Shown here: in pieces, positions 6,778-7,441 of the stretch
Layout of the letters: every line of letters starts with the position of its first letter
Numbering within the stretch: the first letter of the stretch is position 1
Translations under genes and position numbers: made by a program
Notes under the pieces: model-generated
Seen by the model: only the letters and a program-made list of their open reading frames with translations
Told to the model about the DNA's origin: nothing
The model's database searches: none
From: Clostridiaceae bacterium
GTDB taxonomy: Bacteria > Bacillota > Clostridia > DSM-8532
Direction of reading: 5' to 3'
DNA length: 7,441 nt
Assembly (NCBI GenBank): GCA_025361665.1
Contig: JANYKF010000341.1
Span: 1 to 7,441, forward strand

Positions 6778-7441
6778 GCCCTCCTTTCGGCAGTTTGGGA
6801 AACATGCGGGACAGGAGCGGCTTTGGCGCCCTTTCGCATTTCCATGGCGGCCAGCAGGCTGCGGATGCGGATCTTTACGGCACCCAGGTTGTCGATGTCG
6901 TCGATTTTCAGCTGGGTGTAGAACTTCCCGCCTGTTTCCAGAATGTCGCGGACTTCATCGGTCGTGATCGCGTCGAGGCCGCAGCCGAATGAAACCAGCT
7001 GGATGAAGGCGCAGTCTTCATTCTCCACGGCAAAGTGCGCCGCATTGTACAGGCGGGAATGGTACATCCACTGGTTGAGGACCCGGACGGGGCCCGTGTG
7101 ACCCATATGGGCCACGGCGTCCTCTGTGACCACCACCAGCCCGAACGAGGACAGGAGCCGGTCTATTCCATGGCTGACTTCCGGATCCGCATGGTAGGGG
7201 CGGCCGGCCAGGATGACCACGCCATAGCCGTTTGCCCGGGCGAAAGCCAATGCTTCACGCCCTTTCTGCCGCATGTCCGATGCGAAGGAATGATAGGCTT
7301 CATAAGCCCTTTTGATGGCGTGACGGGTGATGTGGCCGGGAATGTCCAGCTTCTCGCCAAACCAGCTGACGGCCCTCCTTGCAAAATCACGAGGGCGATG
7401 CAGACCGAAGTAGGGCATCATGAAATCGGCTCCATCCAGCG
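6774..7441 (-). CDS. Acyl-CoA dehydratase activase-related protein, C-terminal part (DUF2229-type), 5' end outside window
   Basis: The frame remains open to the right edge: the residues before the ATG at 7421 read L-D-G-A-D-F, so that ATG is internal and the gene begins outside the window. The visible 222 or so residues match the end of the DUF2229 region of activase-type proteins. From the internal methionine the motifs are AGRPYHADPEVSHGID (72-87), VLNQWMYHSRLYNAAHF (114-130), QLVSFGCGLDAITTDEV (141-157, with a conserved cysteine) and DNLGAVKIRIRSLLAA (177-192). A BadF/BcrA-type ATPase domain usually precedes this region and would be expected upstream, but cannot be seen here. The protein ends in a short, poorly conserved tail (AAPVPHVSQTAERRA) that corresponds to the linker between this region and the dehydratase-like module in single-chain relatives. 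The TGA stop shares bases with the ATG of the next gene, which implies translational coupling and probably a complex of the two products. Confidence 0.82.
   Translation of the reverse strand, partial: LDGADFMMPYFGLHRPRDFARRAVSWFGEKLDIPGHITRHAIKRAYEAYHSFASDMRQKGREALAFARANGYGVVILAGRPYHADPEVSHGIDRLLSSFGLVVVTEDAVAHMGHTGPVRVLNQWMYHSRLYNAAHFAVENEDCAFIQLVSFGCGLDAITTDEVRDILETGGKFYTQLKIDDIDNLGAVKIRIRSLLAAMEMRKGAKAAPVPHVSQTAERRA

Noticed and set aside
5932..6921. A 329-codon open frame antisense to the dehydratase-like gene
   Set aside because: It is opposite clearly conserved motifs (NDTCYP, TQTGGGCR), spans the overlap of two real genes and has no recognised domain or good ribosome site.

Overview
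This 7.4 kb bacterial window is moderately GC-rich and gene-dense. It holds six genes, two of them cut by the window edges. The gene set (an Imm-5-like protein, a Firmicutes-type pentapeptide repeat protein, and a two-part relative of the oxygen-sensitive 2-hydroxyacyl-CoA dehydratase/activase proteins) suggests an anaerobe, most likely in or near the Bacillota/Clostridia. That placement is inference from gene content only. No rRNA, tRNA, transposase, CRISPR array or phage gene is visible.

Layout. The + strand opens with the 3' part of a putative immunity protein (1-419). A 116-base leader with several inverted repeats follows, then a complete carB for the large subunit of carbamoyl-phosphate synthetase (536-3760). 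Twenty bases later, in the opposite direction, is an aminoglycoside phosphotransferase-type kinase (3781-4755, minus). An 80-base divergent intergenic region separates it from a pentapeptide repeat protein (4836-5474, plus). Two minus-strand genes fill the rest: a CoA-dehydratase-like iron-sulfur protein (5467-6777) and, upstream of it and overlapping by ATGA, the C-terminal part of an activase/DUF2229-type protein (6774-7441, running off the window). No stretch longer than 300 bases lacks a gene.

How the genes relate. carB makes carbamoyl phosphate for arginine and pyrimidine synthesis, but its partner carA is not beside it, and the leader carries what looks like its own control region: an ARG-box-like palindrome and a three-copy heptamer whose arms could form two mutually exclusive hairpins, one of them covering the start codon. 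The two minus-strand genes at the right end form one translationally coupled unit. They correspond to adjacent domains that are usually parts of one long polypeptide. The kinase and the pentapeptide protein resemble antibiotic-resistance families, but nothing here proves that role.

No clearly new multi-gene system is visible. The observations most worth checking are the carB leader, the uninterrupted cysteine-stacked pentapeptide helix, the gene split at the activase/dehydratase junction and an imperfect tandem duplication at the carB/kinase convergence.
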